Below, piece after piece: positions 1 to 11,563 of a DNA stretch of 64,000 nucleotides (its first letter is position 1; every line of letters begins with the position of its first letter). The translations under genes and the position numbers were made by a program. A model generated the notes under the pieces. The model saw only the letters and a program-made list of their open reading frames with translations, was not told the DNA's origin and ran no database searches. Origin of the DNA: Gymnopus androsaceus JB14 (taxonomy: Eukaryota > Basidiomycota > Agaricomycetes > Agaricales > Omphalotaceae); contig ML769526.1 of assembly GCA_009733575.1 (NCBI GenBank), positions 6,939 through 70,938 on the forward strand. The letters are read 5' to 3'.

Positions 1-744
1 GATTCCGGCCCAACGTTTTTGGTTTGTTGAATTGCTGTAGTTATGTTTATCACTATGCTGCAGCATTCTTGACTTCTTAACCCAAAGGTCAAGCGATAAC
101 GCAGGACACCGGGGTAATAAGCTTACAAAACAGGAAGACGGTAAGACCGGAATCGATGAATTGGCTGACGCGCCATGCTTCGGAGGGTCTTTTGGCAACC
201 TCTCAATCTAGTCGTAAAACGTAGTGGCGCTCCGGCCCGCCGCGCGGGTAAGGAATTAGGTTGCTTCAATATGTAATCATTTACTGGTTTTAAAGTTTAG
301 GAAAAACCGTACCCACGTTATCCTGCAATTTATCGGTTGGCGATGGGATATCCTTCCTGGCAAGGGCTTCGGTACCGTCTGAGCGTTTTTGATTCAGCCT
401 GGGGAGACGAACACGGGGATCGTCGCCAGTCATTTGGCCCTGGAGATGGATGGACAGCCCTGGCAGTTCTCAAATTCCGATCAAGTTGAAAGGAACTCTC
501 AGGTTTTTTCACGGACTTACCCAAGATAGCAGCTGATCTTGAGTTCACTGACCCAATGATATCTTTGCAGTTCTATTGATATGCGGCGTACATTGAAAGT
601 TTGAAGAGCTACGAAATTTGTTCAATTTAGATATTATATTATATTATTAATTGATGTCATTGGCATGGCCGGAGCCGGAGCTGGAGCCGATTGGCCTAAT
701 TAGTAAGGTCACGCATTAAATGCCGAAGCCGATTATGTCCCATG
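1..744. other. No recognisable gene
   Basis: I see no convincing coding region here. Open frames are short and do not resemble a known family. There is a small GGAGCC-type triplet run near 666-695. Confidence 0.5.
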
Positions 745-775
745 TCATCCATGGCCATTTTCAGCCTCAGGAAAA

Positions 776-1075
776 CTAATCATGGGTCCATAAATCCCCC
801 CAAAAAATGGGCAAAAATATGAAAATATGTTGATCATGGGTACCCATAAATGCCAAAAAATAACTGAGAAAAATAAAAATTTCAGGGGGGGCAGGGATAG
901 GTGTACTGGGCATGGGGTCCCATAAATCCCCAAAAATTACTTCAAGGATTATGAAAATGATGGTTGATTCATGGTCCCATAAATGCAAAAAAATGTACTG
1001 CAAGGATAATAAAAATATTCACGGGCAGGGGTTAGGTGCACTGGCACATGATTCAGTATTGTTGGGCACTGTATA
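776..1075 (+). repeat. Left arm of long imperfect inverted repeat
   Basis: This AT-rich stretch is built from degenerate units around a motif like CCCATAAATCCCC separated by A-rich spacers. Its reverse complement reappears at about 3190-3580, including the block ending TTGTTGGGCAC. The two arms enclose about 2.1 kb with no plausible gene. This could be a non-autonomous foldback or long-TIR element. No target duplication was identified. Confidence 0.6.
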
Positions 1076-1899
1076 GGCCACTATTTTGAAAAAAATGATA
1101 TTTGGGGTCCTATAAATCACGAAATGCTGAATACTCCAGGGGTTGGGGCTAGGTTGCACTAGACATGATTGCCTTATTGTTGCTTATGGGGACTCTATTT
1201 TTCTGCAAAAGTCAATCATTACATTGCCATAAGTCCACAAAAATTCATGGGAAAATCCTAAAATATTCAGGGTGGTTAGATGTACTTGTACATTGATTTT
1301 ATGCATTACAGTGGACAACGAAATTGAGTGTCCACCCCCTAAATTCAGGTGGGCTATTCAGTAAGCCAATTTCAGTAGGTCACAGAGTCACATCATTTTT
1401 GTGTCATCACTTATATTTGCTGGTGCTTATGGGGCAATTATTTTTCAGAAGGAAAGATTTGGGCCCATAAATCTTAAAAAAAGTGTTAAAAATACAAAAA
1501 TAGGGAGGTTTTAGGTACGGCATTTATTATTTATACATATTCTTTAGCTATTAGTATTAGTTAAGAACTGGAAGCTGCAGTTCAGTTTTCAGAACTCTGT
1601 GCCTATCCTACGTAAGAAATTTTCATATTAATCTTCATAAGCTATTTATACAGACAATGAACTAGCGTTGCTATGTTGTAAAGTAACCAGAATTATGCAG
1701 GTTTTGCTGGCCAAAAAAAATCCGTTACATTTAATGCATAATGATATGATTAAAACTTCTACTTCCATGTTATTAACATTTTATAACTACAGACTGTATA
1801 TGCATAGCTTGGTGCGTAGAACATATTATAGCATTTGTGCTACTTACTTTGACACTGGATGAGTAACCACCATGCCGCAATGGCCCACCTTCACCCTAC
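1076..1899. other. AT-rich interior, no gene seen
   Basis: The first part (to about 1500) still contains degraded copies of the CCATAAAT motif from the flanking arm. The remainder has only short open frames without family resemblance. Confidence 0.45.
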
Positions 1900-1959
1900 A
1901 TTATAGTACTAATGCTAAATCAAGTAACTAGCAGGAGTAGCTCTGAGTTACTACTACTT

Positions 1960-2355
1960 ACTGGTACTACAGTAACTCCAAGTTATTAGTACTAGTATAG
2001 TAGTAGCTCCAAGTTACTACAATACTAGTACTAGCAGTGGTAGCTCTGAGTTAGTACTAGTATTAATTACTAGTACTAATAGCTAGTACCAGTAACTCCG
2101 AGTTATTAGTACTAGTATAGTGGTAACTCAGAGTTACCAGTAGTATTAATTACTAGTACTAATAGCTAGTACCAGTAACTCCGAGTTATTAGTACTTACT
2201 ACTAGTATAGTGGTAAGTCATAGTTACTAATTACTGGTGCTAATAGCTAGTACCAGTAACTCCGAGTTATTAGTACTAGTATAGTGATAACTCAGAGTTA
2301 CCAGTAGTATTAATTACTAGTACTGATAGCTAGTACCAGTAACTCCGAGTCCACC
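1960..2355 (+). repeat. Minisatellite, about 80-bp period
   Basis: Units containing AACTCCGAGTTATTAGTACT and AATAGCTAGTACCAGTAACT recur at about 2090, 2175, 2252 and 2337, with shorter degenerate copies upstream. The unit is rich in ACTAGT and in the imperfect palindrome AACTC(C/A)GAGTT. It lies inside the inverted repeat that spans 776-3580. Confidence 0.75.
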
Positions 2356-2621
2356 AGGTGAGTGACAGTTGATTCACTGAGAATCCCATATAGAACCCTC
2401 AGTGCTTAGGCATCTATACAAACCAATAATGACATCATAACCAAAAAAAACTCGAAATTTTTGTAATATGACATCATACTTTGTGGATTAAGAAACCCAA
2501 TGATGTACTTAATATGCACCCAAAAGTGGGGTGCATATAATGTGTTGGTATGCTGGATAAGCTGGGTGGCTGTGCCAGGTTGGGTCAGGTTTAGCTCTGC
2601 AGACCCGAGACCTGGCAAAAT

Positions 2622-2872
2622 ACTGTACTTCTATGTACAGAGGCAATGGTCACATGTACATCACAGTCTGAACTTAGGCGATGGACCTGGTTGTAGCCAT
2701 GACATATGTAATGAATTTTATTTAATTTAATTTAATTTGATTTTTTTTGTAGGTGTGTCATGGTTGAAAGTTAGGCAACAGGGCTAAATTTGACTGTGAC
2801 ATCACAGTAAATAGGTGACACAATGAGGCCTCCGTGACCATGACCATTGCCTCTGTACATAGAAGTACATTA
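2622..2872. repeat. Short inverted repeat inside the larger one
   Basis: TACTTCTATGTACAGAGGCA near 2628-2650 appears in reverse complement near 2845-2872. The arms are about 30 bp with about 190 bp between them. It is probably a nested MITE remnant or part of the surrounding foldback element. Confidence 0.5.
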
Positions 2873-3189
2873 CTCAAAATACTCATAGCCAAATTCAATA
2901 AATTGTAATGAACCAAGAAAATTCCCACGGTCAGTAGAAATACTAAATTGGTAGCACCCTTCATTGTTACCTGACTCACACCAGAATTTCCTTATTTGGG
3001 TTGAAAATGCCCTCAGAAATTGCATTTTACTTTGCCCAATCCAGAGTCTTTGAAAAATTGAACTTTTCAAAAAATGAAATTGTTACAAGTCATTCTTATT
3101 CAAGAGGTATACCTGGCAAGAATCCAGATGATGTACCTGTTTATTGCTCACCTGAGGCTCTGCTTTACAGCAAAACCATCAGTCTTTTT

Positions 3190-3580
3190 CAGCATTTTTT
3201 TGGGATTTATGGGACTGTTTTTTGTTTCGGAAAATAAGCCCCCCATAAGTGCCCAACAATATGAATCATGTGGCAGTGTACCTAACCCTGCCCTCTGAAT
3301 ATTTTTATTATTTTTCAGTATTCTTTTGGCATTTATGTGACTCCATGATCAACATATTTTCATTATTTTGCCCATTTTTTGGGGGATTTATGGGACCCCA
3401 TGATCAACTTTTTTTTTTCCCGTAAAATAAGCGCCCACCAGTATGAATCATATGCCAGTGCAAAAATTTTTATTATTTTTCAGTATTTTTTCGGCATTTA
3501 TGGGACCTCATGATCAATATATTTTTGTTATTTTGAGCATTTTATGGGATTTATGGGACCCCATGATCAACTTTTTTTTC
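3190..3580 (-). repeat. Right arm of long imperfect inverted repeat
   Basis: This is the reverse-complement partner of 776-1075. It consists of two or three degenerate units of about 190-230 bp, each with a GGGATTTATGGGACC-like motif followed by CATGATCAAC. Both arms show repeated homopolymer runs of T (or A). Confidence 0.6.
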
Positions 3581-3639
3581 ATTTTTTTTTTCACAAAATA
3601 AGCGCCCAAAAGCACCCACAAACACCCAGCTGCCATTTT

Positions 3640-3960
3640 TTTTCGCATTGATTTAATACCAAATATTTGCCAAATCAATCTACAAAGGATCATAGGCGCC
3701 CAGACAATTGATTTCATTTGGCTATTACCAAATATTTGGTAAATGAACCTCGGAAGGACCATAGGCGCCTAGGTAATCAATTTAATTTTGATATTTGAGC
3801 ACAAAGTAGATTTAACAAATATTTGGCAAAATAGTAATGGCTTTTATGGCAATATTATAAAGCAAACATATTCAAGAAATATTTTGTGAAATAATAATAC
3901 CGATTTCATTCATGCAAAAAGCATTTAACAAATATTTGGCAAAAGAACTACACTGCCGCA
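3640..3960. repeat. Degenerate ~70-bp repeats with CAAATATTTG palindrome
   Basis: The palindrome CAAATATTTG or a close variant recurs near 3662, 3730, 3819 and 3931. The intervals carry partly shared text such as CATAGGCGCC. No coding potential is seen. It is probably a decayed tandem repeat next to the inverted-repeat element. Confidence 0.5.
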
Positions 3961-4270
3961 ATGCCGAAAATCCGGCAGCAGCACCCCGAAGCCATTCCCA
4001 ATTAGTCTTATAAGTTATCGTGATCTTTTGCAAAACGGGCTGCGACACTTATCGTGATTTTTTGCATTAAGCTGGCAGAATCAGCTGCCGTTTTCTCCTC
4101 CTTTACCGCCAGCGCTTCCAGGTCGCCGTGGTATTGTTGACGAAGCACCAGGGCTTGTGCTTTGAGCTCCTTTGACAACCTCCCTCGCTTCTTGTCCATC
4201 TCTTCATTTTCCTCCCCAGATTGCCCAGAGGGCTCGTCGACGTCGTCTTCTGGTACTTTAGAGATATCGT

Positions 4271-4358
4271 CCCCTTTCTTCCCCTTCCCCTTCCCCTTCC
4301 CCTTCTCTTTCCCTTCCCTTTCCCCTTCCCTTTCCCCTTCCCCTTCCCCTTCCCCTTT
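4271..4358. repeat. CCCCTT/CCCTTC microsatellite
   Basis: A pure pyrimidine tract on the plus strand, made of CCCCTT and CCCTTC hexamers. On the minus strand it encodes Gly-Lys or Gly-Glu dipeptide runs depending on frame. Slippage here probably explains why flanking coding segments are out of frame. Confidence 0.9.
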
Positions 4359-5096
4359 GTTCGACTTTTCGAAGTTTGCTCCATCATCTTAGCCGAAGCC
4401 TTCTCCCTCTGCTTCTTGACTAGATTCAGGAGTGTTCACCTCCTTTCCTCCACCGCAACAGAGATTTCCAAGGCCCTGTTTGACTTCACGACAGCAGTCG
4501 AATGGCCAGGATCATCGGGTTTGTTACTGGCAACAGAGCCTTGGTCATTGGGTAGCGCTTGTTCATGTCCGTCGAGATGAATGACGTTGTCCACTTCCTC
4601 CAGGAGGAGAGACTCGGGCTTCTCAAGGGTAGACAATGAATGCCCACTGACACTGGGTATAGGGCACGGCGAAGTTGGTGGGATGCTTGAGGACGGTAAT
4701 CCCATTGTGTGATAAGGACAAGCGGTTCCAGGTGTAGCGGTTGGTGAAGAGGAGTGAGCAGGGGAAAAGGGAGTGGGATCGCAAATGGGACGCCGAGACG
4801 CAGAGTCCTCCTCAAAGAACTTGGGGTGGAACGTTGTTTTGCGCTTTGGAATTTCTACCAAATCAGTCAGTATCTGTTGAAGTGAATCTAATGAATAGAT
4901 GTACTTGGCCCTTCCTGTGTTTCTGATTCTGCCAGCTTTGTTTGGAGCATAGCCTGCAAGACTTTCTGGCCTTCCTCATCATCATCCTCACAGCCCATTA
5001 TCTCCCCAAAGGCCTTTTCCAGCTCCAGCTGTGACACGGCTTTGAGGAAGTCAGACACGACCTTAGCGTATGCGTGCTTCTCTCCATCCAAGTAAG

Positions 5097-5130
5097 CCTT
5101 CAGAAGGTGCCAGCCTTCAGAAGGTGCCAG
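5097..5130. repeat. 17-bp perfect tandem duplication
   Basis: The unit CCTTCAGAAGGTGCCAG occurs twice back to back. Because 17 is not a multiple of three, it shifts the minus-strand reading frame. The coding text on either side becomes continuous when one unit is discounted. Confidence 0.9.
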
Positions 5131-5497
5131 CCTTCTTTGAGAATATTGTCTTGCTTGATAGACTCTGAACCGCTACCAGTTAGGCCAACAGCTGGTGAAG
5201 GAGAGTGACTGGGTTTAGTCATGGATATGGCAGGGGAGGGTGAACGGTTGGGCTGAGGCTGTGGGGTTCACCTGTTTGTGGCGACAGGGGGCAGTAATCG
5301 TGACGGAGTCAAACAACTTCAGTGTTTTTCTGTTTTGAACCTGGGCTTTGGCACCACGGGTTTTCTGCCTTGTCGACTGCAGATACCTTGGCCATTGCTC
5401 GAGTTTTCGCCATAACGGACTGGTGTTGTTTTGAAAGTGAGATCTGAGTGAATTGTGAAGTTGGTGAGTGTAAACGCTTGAGTGAGATAAGGACCAT

Positions 5498-5980
5498 ACC
5501 GATTGTTCTATGACTGGTTCATATGCAAATCAAGCGTAGAGCTTAGCCATTGTCCTTCTATAACAAGACATTGCCACTTCCGATTGTCTCATTAGTTTAG
5601 GGTCGTTTCGGACCACAGTTCATTCTTTCCCAAAAGTGGAAATTTATGTACAGCTTTGACTGGACAAATTTGGGCACAAACAATTGTTTTTAGTTTAATC
5701 GAATTTCCTCATTCATTGTTAGAAAACACTACGTATACTGGTACTACTGATAGATAGATTTTTCATAAAATCCAAGATCATTATTATTACGCAACGGTGC
5801 GTTCTATCACTACTGCTAGTACTAACGGTTGCTAATAATACCGGACGAGCTTTACAGAAACGAGTGGCGGGCGCATTAAAAGAACGGCGATGAAGATGAA
5901 CGGTTCCGCATTTGCGAATGCTTATCGAGAATGGAATGGTGAGGGTAATGGGAAGAACAATGCGTGGGGACTAGCGAGAC
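5498..5980. other. No gene seen
   Basis: AT-rich spacer between two degraded minus-strand coding regions. No motif, repeat array or convincing frame was noticed. Confidence 0.5.
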
Positions 5981-6660
5981 AACCAACAGCGGTCAGCGGT
6001 TTAGTTGTTGATAAGCAGCTGAGTACGACTTACCTATGAGAAGGTGAATAGTGAGTTGAACACGGCGTTGTAGAAGAGCAGAGTACGAAAGAGATTGTGG
6101 AATGACTGCAACGTTATTAGACTGTAAATCATTGCAATGAGAACTCAACGACGTACCTTCAAACCAGTAAATTCCACCATCGTTGAAGCACGCACAACGC
6201 ACATTGACACTCTAGCAGCATTGTCAGCAACGATGACGATGGCAAAGTACGACTGACAATACCTTACGGACGATAGACCGACTCGATGTGTAATTATGGG
6301 GCGTTGACCAACGAGATGACCAAAGGCAGTCGACAGGGCGGAGGGGGAGACGACGTTGCAGAAGCGTAAGATATGAAGTGACTACTTCGATATCAGAATG
6401 TAAAACGACGAGAATTCAACGACCACGTACCTGAGACCAGTGAAGTCCACTGACAAAGCCCGCACAACAAAGAGTCGCAGTCTATTAGCATTGTCAGTAA
6501 CGAGAACAACACGGAAGTACGACTACCAAACCTTTGGGACGATGAATGAACTTGATGATGAACATTGAGGAGAAGATGGGAAAAGCTGTGCAGAAACCCG
6601 AGCGCCTGAGTTCTTCCGGCCGTAAAAAAATTCTATGACTCACCTCGGTCATGTAAACGT
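5981..6660 (-). pseudogene. Possible minus-strand gene with duplicated exon-intron module
   Basis: On the minus strand several short open segments are bounded by good GT...AG pairs. Two blocks are paralogous. The exon at 6431-6481 (51 nt) matches the exon at 6157-6211 (55 nt), and both are preceded by introns ending CTGACAATGCT.. then AG. The introns downstream of each begin GTACGT and are also related. Exons between them stay open. No protein family is recognised, and the two modules have diverged with indels. It may be a decayed gene, or a repeat that happens to keep splice-like ends. Confidence 0.3.
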
Positions 6661-7001
6661 CCATCATCGCGAAGGTAAGTCCCTATAAGTCGTATACTCG
6701 TATATATAGTACATTGTAGCGTACCTAAATTATCAATTGAGCCTCCCTGAGCATAAAAAGACCCAACAACGGTCAGAATAGTCATAAGTAATGAAATGAA
6801 ATGGACCGAAGAGATTAGGTCCGAAGCTCATAGGCAGAGAAGGACTACGCTTCTCCATTTTCTGAGTCTGTAATCCTCGGAATATCTGTGCTGACGCGTC
6901 GTATCTTAGGGATGAGCAGTGGTCTGGTCGCGGAGGCTGGTTGATTCGTGCGTATTTACAATACTTCGCCACCCACATCTATTAATATTTGAACTATACA
7001 G

Positions 7002-10000
7002 GCTTCAAGACTCATATTAGATCAGGCGGAGGAGGATGATATCCTCGACTTTGAGCATTCCTCCGATGAAGATTATGAGGAGCGACTTCGGCAAAAGGCA
7101 GAATCGGTCCCTCTCTGCCCAAAAGACTATGTTGATCCTCTCGACGAGGTAATCATGCATTGGATGGCCTCCGAGACCGAAAATTTGCTTCAACGACACC
7201 CCACTTCAGCTCCGCCTTCACAAAATACCGAGTCCCGCAACTCCCCTGCGCCCACTTCGCCCTCCGTTCCACAAGTAATTGTCGACTTTTTGGTCGATAA
7301 ACTCGTCCCTCCTGTGACTTCTGCGGCAGCTCGTGCATGGAATGTTCTGCACGAATACCTTACCCACAACAAACCACCCTCCAGAGATGCAGTCAAAATG
7401 TCCTTGGACGAACTTGAAGTTGGTGAGGAATGGCACGCCATGCGGATCCGTATTATGCAAGTCAAGCCAGGCGACGATGAAGCGGCGCAGACGTTATTGG
7501 CAGATTTAGAACAAATGAAGCCAGCAGAGCAGGTGGTTGCAGAGCAGGAGGTCGATATGGAGGTCAACGCTTCTCTGGAACCCCTCCTGACAGACAATGA
7601 ATATGATCCGACCTCTGAGGAGCTCGAAGAACAAGACGGCCTGACCGCTCTCGTCGCTCACGCTGCCATGTTGGAAGATTGTGAAGTATTTTACGTTCGC
7701 TGTCAGGTACGGAATTAATGTTTCGGTTTATATTCTGTTCTGATAACACTTAAAAGCAAGGGACAGAATCCGACATCGTACAGCGTATCCAGCGTGACTC
7801 CCGCAACGGAAAGGCTCCTCCAGGTCTCCGAGGCGCTTTTCCTTCCATGCTTCCAGGAGGCCTTTATATCCGAATAACTTCCATACTACAGATGCATACG
7901 CAAGCATCCTCCTACTTTCGAACCATCTATGGTTTCAAATATCCTCACAAGCCAATTGTTTTGCACCCATCTGATACCATCGTGCTTCCCCCTTCAAAGA
8001 ACGTGCACTTGCTGATGCCCATACATCGTCGTGTTGTGGATGCATCTCAGCTCATTGAACAGAGGCGACTCCGAAATATTCCGCAACCGCGAACTTGGAT
8101 ATTGGCCAAGAAGGGACGGTACCGAGGTGACATTGGTGTAGTTTTGGACACCGAATACACTAATGGTCTGGACTTTGACTGAAATAATCAGATACTTGTG
8201 GGATTCCTGCCTCGACTGGCTCCTACAGAACGACCCCGTAAGAAAGCCAAAGTATCGCACTTGCAGTCTGAAGAGGTATCATCACAACATGCATCGACAA
8301 TAGTATCGACTTTGCCAGTCAATGGAAAGCGTCGAGCTGCGCAGCCTCGTAGGGCAAAGGTGTATCAGGGCTCTGAGTCCATCCTTTCATTTCGCTGTCC
8401 GTAATTCCATACCATGTTCGAAGATCCAATGTTATCAATGCGAACGTCCGAGGATGTGCAATCACTTATCCAAGGTCTATACGATGAGCGGTCAAACTGT
8501 CACTGACAGCGGTATCGCATTGGTCGTTCTCAATCATGTCAACTGTGCAGGAGGCCACTACTATTCTCGCCAAGGATCTTAGTCAGTGGCTGAAAAGTCT
8601 ACCTGACTTGATCAGTAGTCGATGGCCTTTGCCCAGCTCCTGGTTCTTTGATCACGGTGAAAGAGTACAACTGGCTCTTCACTATGGGCCTTTTACTCGA
8701 GATGCAGAGATTGACAATGAGATTACGAGCAGTTCTGAAGGCTGGATAGAGTGCGTTCACTCCTCAGGGTGCGACGCTCGCCTTCATCGACCAGGCCAAT
8801 GCTCCGAGTCTCGACGACGATCTCACTGTTTTGGGAGTACGGTTTATACCGTTTTGATTCTTGATCAAGGTCATGCAAGTGGGCTCAAGAGTTGAAGTTC
8901 GACAAAACTCAGGTGTTGCTCATGAAGGGCTGGTGGTTGCGGTTGGCGATGTTATTTCTGTCAAGTTCGACTGGCAGTGATGATCTTACGCATTCATTCC
9001 ACGCCAACTGCCTCAAGAATCTATCTTTAATGCCCAAAGTTCATCTTGCTCATGAACCGTACTTTCCTCGCAATGAAATGCATGACAGTGGGCCAGTCCG
9101 GTACTAGCAACTCCCTTATCAAAACATCGACGGGATGTATTCGTTGGGCTAATATCGGAAATCAAAGTTGTTGGCATTGAGAAAAACAGCAACATTGCTC
9201 AGATGCACAAGGGTGACTCTTGGACGAGTGATAGATGTTTTCAAAAACTCGTCAATGCATAGTGGCATTGGTATACTTGTCCATTTTGATGCTCCTTCCA
9301 CATCTCCCGATACTTTATTTCAACTTCGACCGCATTCGGCGATGCGATAATGGCTGTTTCCTGACTTATGAGCTCGACGCCAGCTTGTACTTTCAATTCC
9401 GACCAGGTTACACTCCAACACATTCTCTGGGGGAAACTTATCATGATTATGGGTGGTCAAAGGGAATAATGCAGCTGGAGCACAAGCAACTGAGTGCTGC
9501 ACAAAAAAGACTGGATGATGAAGAAAGGCAAAAGGCTGCTGCTCATGAGCGACAGGCAATTGTGAGTCATGGCAATCGAGTTCAAGATACCGCGTTCACT
9601 CAAGGAGGTGCCCCACTTACACTGAGAGCTGCGACCCCGACACCGTTGATGAATTGGATTGATGATCCCGAAATCACAAAGGCATTGCCTCGGGGGAAGG
9701 TCATGGTAGCTTTGCGGGATATCAGCGATGATGTTGAAATCGTAATCTCTGCAGAGGAGGACTGCTCCAACAAAGCGGTCTACTGGGTAAAACCTAAGGG
9801 CAAAGCCCCCGTTGGAACCATCATCACTGCCCAACATCTCGACCCCTTCAGATGTGGTCATACAGCAGACAATTCTTACAGCCCCAAGTTGTACTTAATT
9901 TGCAGTGGCCAACACGCCGGACGACTGGGACGTGCTATCATGTATGGCATTGATGATGATATCGTCCTAAAACCTGTCCAACATGAACGTCAGATGACAG

Positions 10001-10272
10001 GAAACAAGTTCAAAGTCAGATGCTTTGTGGAGAAACCAGTTGATGGACCCCTCTTACATGTATCAAAGTTTTTTTGTGCCTTTGTACCCATGATGCTGGA
10101 TGAGGAGAAGGCTGCTAAGACCGCAACCCCTATCTCAAAACTACAAGACATTGTCAAAAAACAGCTTTACAGAATGACACTCATGGATGAGGAGAAGGTT
10201 CTTGTAGGCGAAATAGACTGTATGCTTATTTCTTGGGACATGTATTTTTCAGACATCTGTATCAATATCTGA
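7002..10272 (+). pseudogene. SPT5-like (NGN/KOW) transcription elongation factor, degraded
   Basis: The first exon (7002-7706, after a CTATACAG acceptor) encodes an acidic N-terminus (EEDDILDFEHSSDEDYEERL) as in SPT5. A 50-bp intron follows. The next exon (from 7757) encodes an NGN-like segment starting YVRCQ/QGTESDIVQRIQR and a KOW motif (WILAKKGRYRGDIGVVLDTE). A TGA at 8180-8182 interrupts just before a stretch (ILVGFLPRLAP) typical of the region after a KOW motif. From 8400 to 9235 the coding text changes frame repeatedly, with another KOW-like patch near 8880-8985. A long open frame (9235-10272) closes the gene with basic, KOW-like C-terminal text. SPT5 normally acts with SPT4 on RNA polymerase II. 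Expanded SPT5-like families occur in mushroom genomes; this copy looks non-functional. Confidence 0.55.
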
Positions 10273-10517
10273 TTTATGTTTTATATAGAAATGTGTATAT
10301 AGAAATATATAGGTGGAGCGTATATACAGCTTTGACCGCCTAATTGAATTGTATTGTAATAGTCCATATCAAACGCTTTGACTTGAAATGATTGTGTGAA
10401 TCGTCCGCAATGACGTAAAACTATGAGACGGAATGGTTGAACAATGGGTATTTACTGACCTAATTATAAGTGGCTTTTTGTGCGCACTTATTTCTCCCTC
10501 TCTTGATCTACTCCAAC

Positions 10518-10776
10518 ATGCCTGCTCAACGTGAAGCAAAGATCAGGCTGCATAATCAGGTATGTTCTTATGTCTAAGCTGAATACCAGTTTAACAAAGA
10601 ATTCATAGAACGAACATCCTTATTCTAATGAGTTGAGAGGGAAGCGACGTGGTAATCAGAAGGAAATCGTGAGTGCTATCTCGCTCACTATAAACAAGCT
10701 TGTTAAATAGAATATAGAACCTGAATATCACCTCAATCATACCTCTTCCGGTTCTGGAAAGAGATTCATACTTTGA
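10518..10776 (+). CDS. Candidate small three-exon gene, unknown
   Basis: An ATG at 10518 opens a 42-nt exon, then a GTATGT...ATAG intron (10560-10608), a second short exon, a GTGAGT...ATAG intron, and a third exon closing at TGA 10776. The predicted product is a basic peptide of about 56 residues. Splice sites look good, but no family is recognised. It may instead be the first exons of a longer decayed gene. Confidence 0.2.
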
Positions 10777-10948
10777 TGTATACTACTACTGAGCTGGCAC
10801 CCACAGACATGAGCAGTCTTCCATCTCAAGACTTTCACCTTGGATTGAGTTGCGAACGATGTGGAGACCTTATCGTGCTACATGAAAGAGTTGTTGCGAC
10901 TCTCTACTTTTCGAGATCCTGAAGTCACCTCGCTGCATTCTTCAGCGC

Positions 10949-11311
10949 ATGGACTTGCAGCTCGAGGCTCTCGCTAAGCTGCCCCAATCCGATGACATAC
11001 CCGAATATCATTTTGTTGATCCTAATCGATCCTGCGACCATGCCAGCCTAACCAAGTGGCTCCGCAAACACAATCCCCATGGTCTTCACACAATTCAGCT
11101 GCAAACACTTTCTAAGCTTCGTTGCACCGTTGATGATTTATGGCCCGTAGATGTCCCAGCATTCTTGGAGCTTTTTGGCGAGTACGATCTTATGCCTTGG
11201 GTGGCTGACGTAGAGGGCAGACAGAGGCAACAGGAATATCAATGTAAACTAGTTGAGCAGAAGGAAGGATGTCGTTTCATATTCACAGAGCTATTTGGAA
11301 TGGACCCTTAG
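10949..11311 (+). CDS. Hypothetical 120-residue open frame
   Basis: An uninterrupted frame encodes a soluble, acidic protein with no membrane segment (MDLQLEALAKLPQSDDIPEY...). Base composition and codon use resemble the neighbouring coding DNA. I do not recognise the family. It lies 250 bp upstream of the KDZ transposase start and could be an exon of a decayed upstream gene or an accessory frame of the same element. Confidence 0.25.
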   Translation: MDLQLEALAKLPQSDDIPEYHFVDPNRSCDHASLTKWLRKHNPHGLHTIQLQTLSKLRCTVDDLWPVDVPAFLELFGEYDLMPWVADVEGRQRQQEYQCKLVEQKEGCRFIFTELFGMDP

Positions 11312-11563
11312 GATTGCTACTGTAATACAGAGATGCGTAGTACCTCAAACTTACTAATTACTCTCAATGTACAATTCAATGATTGAAAGATACCTAGCAG
11401 CTTGTGTACAATTGTGGCATATTATCAATCTATCTGTGGAAACAATGAAGCTGCTGCAGTCTTTGGGCAGTGCTATCAATTGACCTGTCCATTGTCCCAA
11501 AGTTTCAAAGGAACAGTCGTCCGCAAGGACGTTAAACTAGAGCAGCAATTAACCAGCACCACC

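Larger units (their letters stand above)
4008..5413 (-). pseudogene. Degraded hypothetical gene with Pro/Ser-rich and coiled-coil-like parts
   Basis: Minus-strand coding fragments read in order from an ATG at 5413 (MAKTRAMAK...). They include a Pro/Ser-rich segment, a helical Lys/Glu-rich segment (5091-4888), a second Ser/Pro segment (4861-4436), a Gly/Glu/Lys simple-repeat tract, and a basic helical end (4199-4008, MDKKRGRLSKELKAQALVLR). Joining them requires frame changes. One coincides with a 17-bp tandem duplication at 5097-5130, another with a purine-rich microsatellite. I do not recognise the function; it resembles an Agaricomycete hypothetical family known to me only by its RGR-SKELKA-type segment. 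Some breaks could be introns rather than damage. Confidence 0.35.

Noticed and set aside
4162..4580. Plus-strand Pro/Phe/Leu-rich frames over the CCCCTT tract
   Set aside because: They arise from the microsatellite; the minus strand has the coding-like text on both sides.
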